Part shown: positions 62,282-64,000 of the stretch, one piece after another
Numbering within the stretch: the stretch's first letter is position 1
Layout: every line of letters begins with the position of its first letter
NCBI RefSeq assembly: GCF_042660285.1
Contig: NZ_JBHSTP010000001.1
Span: 682,001-746,000, forward strand
DNA: 64,000 bases
Direction of reading: 5' to 3'
From: Luethyella okanaganae
GTDB lineage: Bacteria > Actinomycetota > Actinomycetes > Actinomycetales > Microbacteriaceae
The notes under the pieces: model-generated
What the model saw: only the letters and a program-made list of their open reading frames with translations
Told to the model about the DNA's origin: nothing
The model's database searches: none
Program-made: the position numbers and the translations under genes

Positions 62282-63343
62282 ATGTCCCGTGTCATCACCT
62301 TGGCCGTCATTCCTGGGGACGGCATCGGTCCCGAGGTCGTCTCGGAAGCCGTCAAGGTTCTGGAGGCCGTTACCGCGGGAAGCGACATCGTCGTCGACTC
62401 CCACTATTTCTCGCTCGGCGCCGCACGGTTCCTCGACACCGGTGACGTCCTGAGCGATGTGGACCTCGAGGCGATCAAGCAGCACGACGCCATCCTGCTC
62501 GGCGCGGTCGGCGGCACTCCGGGCGACCCTCGTCTGGCCGACGCCAACATCGAGCGTGGGCTGCTCCTGAAACTCCGCTTCTCCCTCGACCACTATGTGA
62601 ATCTCCGGCCGTCCGTGCTCTACCGGGGCGTGCCGAGTCCGCTTGCGGAGCCAGGGGACGTCGACTTCGTCGTCGTTCGCGAGGGAACGGAAGGCCCCTA
62701 TGTCGGCAATGGCGGCACCATCCGGCAGGGGACGCAGAACGAGGTCGCGAACGAGGTCTCGGTGAACACCGCTTACGGCGTCGAGCGCGTGGTGCGCTAC
62801 GCCTTCGCCACCGCATCCGCTCGGCCGCGCAAGAAGCTCACGCTCGTGCACAAGACCAATGTGCTCGTCTTCGCCGGCTCGCTCTGGCAGCGGATCGTCA
62901 ACGAGGTCGCCATCGAGTTCCCGGATGTCGCGGTCGACTACCTGCACGTCGACGCAGCCACGATCTTCCTGGTCACGAATCCTGCTAGATTTGACGTCAT
63001 CGTCACGGACAATCTCTTCGGCGACATCCTCACCGACCTCGCCGCGGCAATCAGCGGCGGGATCGGGCTTGCGGCTTCGGGCAACATCAACCCGGACGGC
63101 CGATTCCCCAGCATGTTCGAGCCGGTCCACGGGTCCGCGCCCGACATCGCGGGCAAGCAGTTGGCCGATCCGACTGCCGCAATTCTCTCCGTCGCCCTCC
63201 TGCTCGACCATCTCGGTCTGGCGGAACAGGCGGCCCGGGTGAACGCGGCCGTCATCGCCGACATCGCCGCTCGCACGGGGGAAGCTCGCGGCACCGCCGA
63301 AATCGGCGACGCCATCGCCCGGTCGCTGAGCAGGAATGACTAG
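62282..63343 (+). CDS. leuB: 3-isopropylmalate dehydrogenase
   Basis: 353 residues. Leucine synthesis step. [34 protein letters not shown], the catalytic/metal Asp region [19 protein letters not shown] and [13 protein letters not shown] are all present. GAGGAGTTCT lies just before the ATG; TACGCT at 62243-62248 is a possible -10. Confidence 0.97.
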   Translation: MSRVITLAVIPGDGIGPEVVSEAVKVLEAVTAGSDIVVDSHYFSLGAARFLDTGDVLSDVDLEAIKQHDAILLGAVGGTPGDPRLADANIERGLLLKLRFSLDHYVNLRPSVLYRGVPSPLAEPGDVDFVVVREGTEGPYVGNGGTIRQGTQNEVANEVSVNTAYGVERVVRYAFATASARPRKKLTLVHKTNVLVFAGSLWQRIVNEVAIEFPDVAVDYLHVDAATIFLVTNPARFDVIVTDNLFGDILTDLAAAISGGIGLAASGNINPDGRFPSMFEPVHGSAPDIAGKQLADPTAAILSVALLLDHLGLAEQAARVNAAVIADIAARTGEARGTAEIGDAIARSLSRND

Positions 63344-63403
63344 GGTTTACCCCGTGTGGACTCGCCATACGGCTCAGAGTCCAACCGTCGAACAGGATGA
63401 ACG

Positions 63404-64000
63404 ATGACCATCACCACATCGGGCGGAACGCTCGAATTCGCCGTGACCCGCAACCTCGCGGCCAAGTCCACCGCTGAACGGGAGAAGATCCTCGCCAATC
63501 CGGGCTTCGGCAAGTACTTCACCGACCATATGGTCGACATCTGCTGGTCGGCCACGGGCGGCTGGCACCGGCCCCGGGTTCAGCCGTACGGACCGATTCC
63601 GCTCGACCCCTCCGCAGCGGTGCTGCACTACGCACAAGAGATCTTCGAGGGGCTCAAGGCCTATCGGCACGCGGACGGATCGATCTGGTCCTTCCGTCCC
63701 GATGCCAACGGGCGCAGGATGCAGCGTTCCGCTCGGCGCCTGGCACTGCCGGAGCTTCCAGTCGAGTACTTCGTCGAGTCACTCAGGCAGATCATCGCCG
63801 TCGATGGATCCTGGGTGCCGTCGCTTCCGGACACGAGCCTCTATCTGCGCCCCTTCATGTTCGCCAAGGAGGCATTCCTCGGGGTGAGGCCGGCCGAGAA
63901 GATCGCCTACTACGTGATCGCCAGCCCCGCCGGCCCCTACTTTCCCGGTGGGGTGAACCCCGTCTCGATCTGGCTCTCGACCGACTATGCCCGCGCGGGA
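63404..64000 (+). CDS. ilvE: branched-chain amino acid aminotransferase (partial)
   Basis: 199 residues to the window edge. [40 protein letters not shown] (abbreviated: [13 protein letters not shown]) and [15 protein letters not shown] match the actinobacterial IlvE/class IV PLP aminotransferase. The PLP Lys lies beyond the window. Final transamination for Leu, Ile and Val, consistent with the upstream genes. Confidence 0.95.
   Translation, partial: MTITTSGGTLEFAVTRNLAAKSTAEREKILANPGFGKYFTDHMVDICWSATGGWHRPRVQPYGPIPLDPSAAVLHYAQEIFEGLKAYRHADGSIWSFRPDANGRRMQRSARRLALPELPVEYFVESLRQIIAVDGSWVPSLPDTSLYLRPFMFAKEAFLGVRPAEKIAYYVIASPAGPYFPGGVNPVSIWLSTDYARAG

Overview
The window looks like chromosomal DNA of a high-GC actinobacterium, most likely a member of the Microbacteriaceae (Leifsonia/Clavibacter-like). 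This rests on gene content and order: rph-rdgB, prfB-ftsE-ftsX-smpB-ssrA, ilvD-ilvB-ilvN-ilvC-serA-leuB-ilvE, a compact actinobacterial Tad pilus cluster, split BioY/ECF genes, TAGACT-type -10 boxes and an SsrA tag ending in ALAA. No database search was possible, so family names are recognitions from sequence motifs.

Layout. 1-5885: core genes: the end of rph, rdgB, a zinc-type CDF exporter, two DedA proteins, a heme oxygenase with an IdeR/DtxR-like iron box at its start, and a divergent metallo-hydrolase/TetR pair. 5886-15477: an accessory block between tRNA-Leu(UAG) and the Tad cluster. It holds a run of displaced Rhs C-terminal toxin/immunity cassettes (three recognisable toxin tails, three Rhs-core copies, four immunity-like genes and one immunity remnant), two extra membrane proteins, an ECF sigma factor with a membrane partner, a serine-recombinase remnant and a 154-bp partial copy of cpaF. 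No full-length rhs gene is present. Two poly-G tracts (9 and 16 G) lie inside these cassettes.

15478-20046: Tad pilus operon (cpaF, tadB, tadC, a pilin-like gene, two tadE-like genes, a tadG-like gene). 20112-26631: MFS exporter, prfB, ftsE/ftsX, smpB, a tyrosine phosphatase and tmRNA. 26632-30201: a second small accessory block downstream of tmRNA: a possible IS481-type end, a YefM/YoeB toxin-antitoxin pair with its operator, small hypothetical genes, a DUF998 membrane protein behind a 28-bp perfect operator-like palindrome, and the wreck of a two-component system.

30202-39563: MarR regulator divergent from a catabolic operon: split transketolase, zinc alcohol dehydrogenase, ribose-type ABC importer, SDR and a TIM-barrel isomerase, with no kinase visible. 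39568-48420: PrmC-like methyltransferase, inositol-phosphatase family enzyme, tRNA-Lys(CUU), a small DUF4242 protein, the biotin ECF transporter (T, A and S components) with a thiolase and a short acyl-CoA ligase placed between A and S, and another TIM-barrel isomerase. 48563-64000: fused OtsA-OtsB trehalose enzyme, branched-chain amino-acid and serine biosynthesis genes, cutC, a TetR/MFS efflux pair with a perfect operator, leuB, and the start of ilvE cut by the window edge.

The most unusual items are the Rhs toxin/immunity array with poly-G tracts and a TGG-to-TGA inactivation, a dispersed long palindrome family (two copies) that supplies gene stop codons and sits beside polypurine tracts, and the kinase-less split-transketolase operon.
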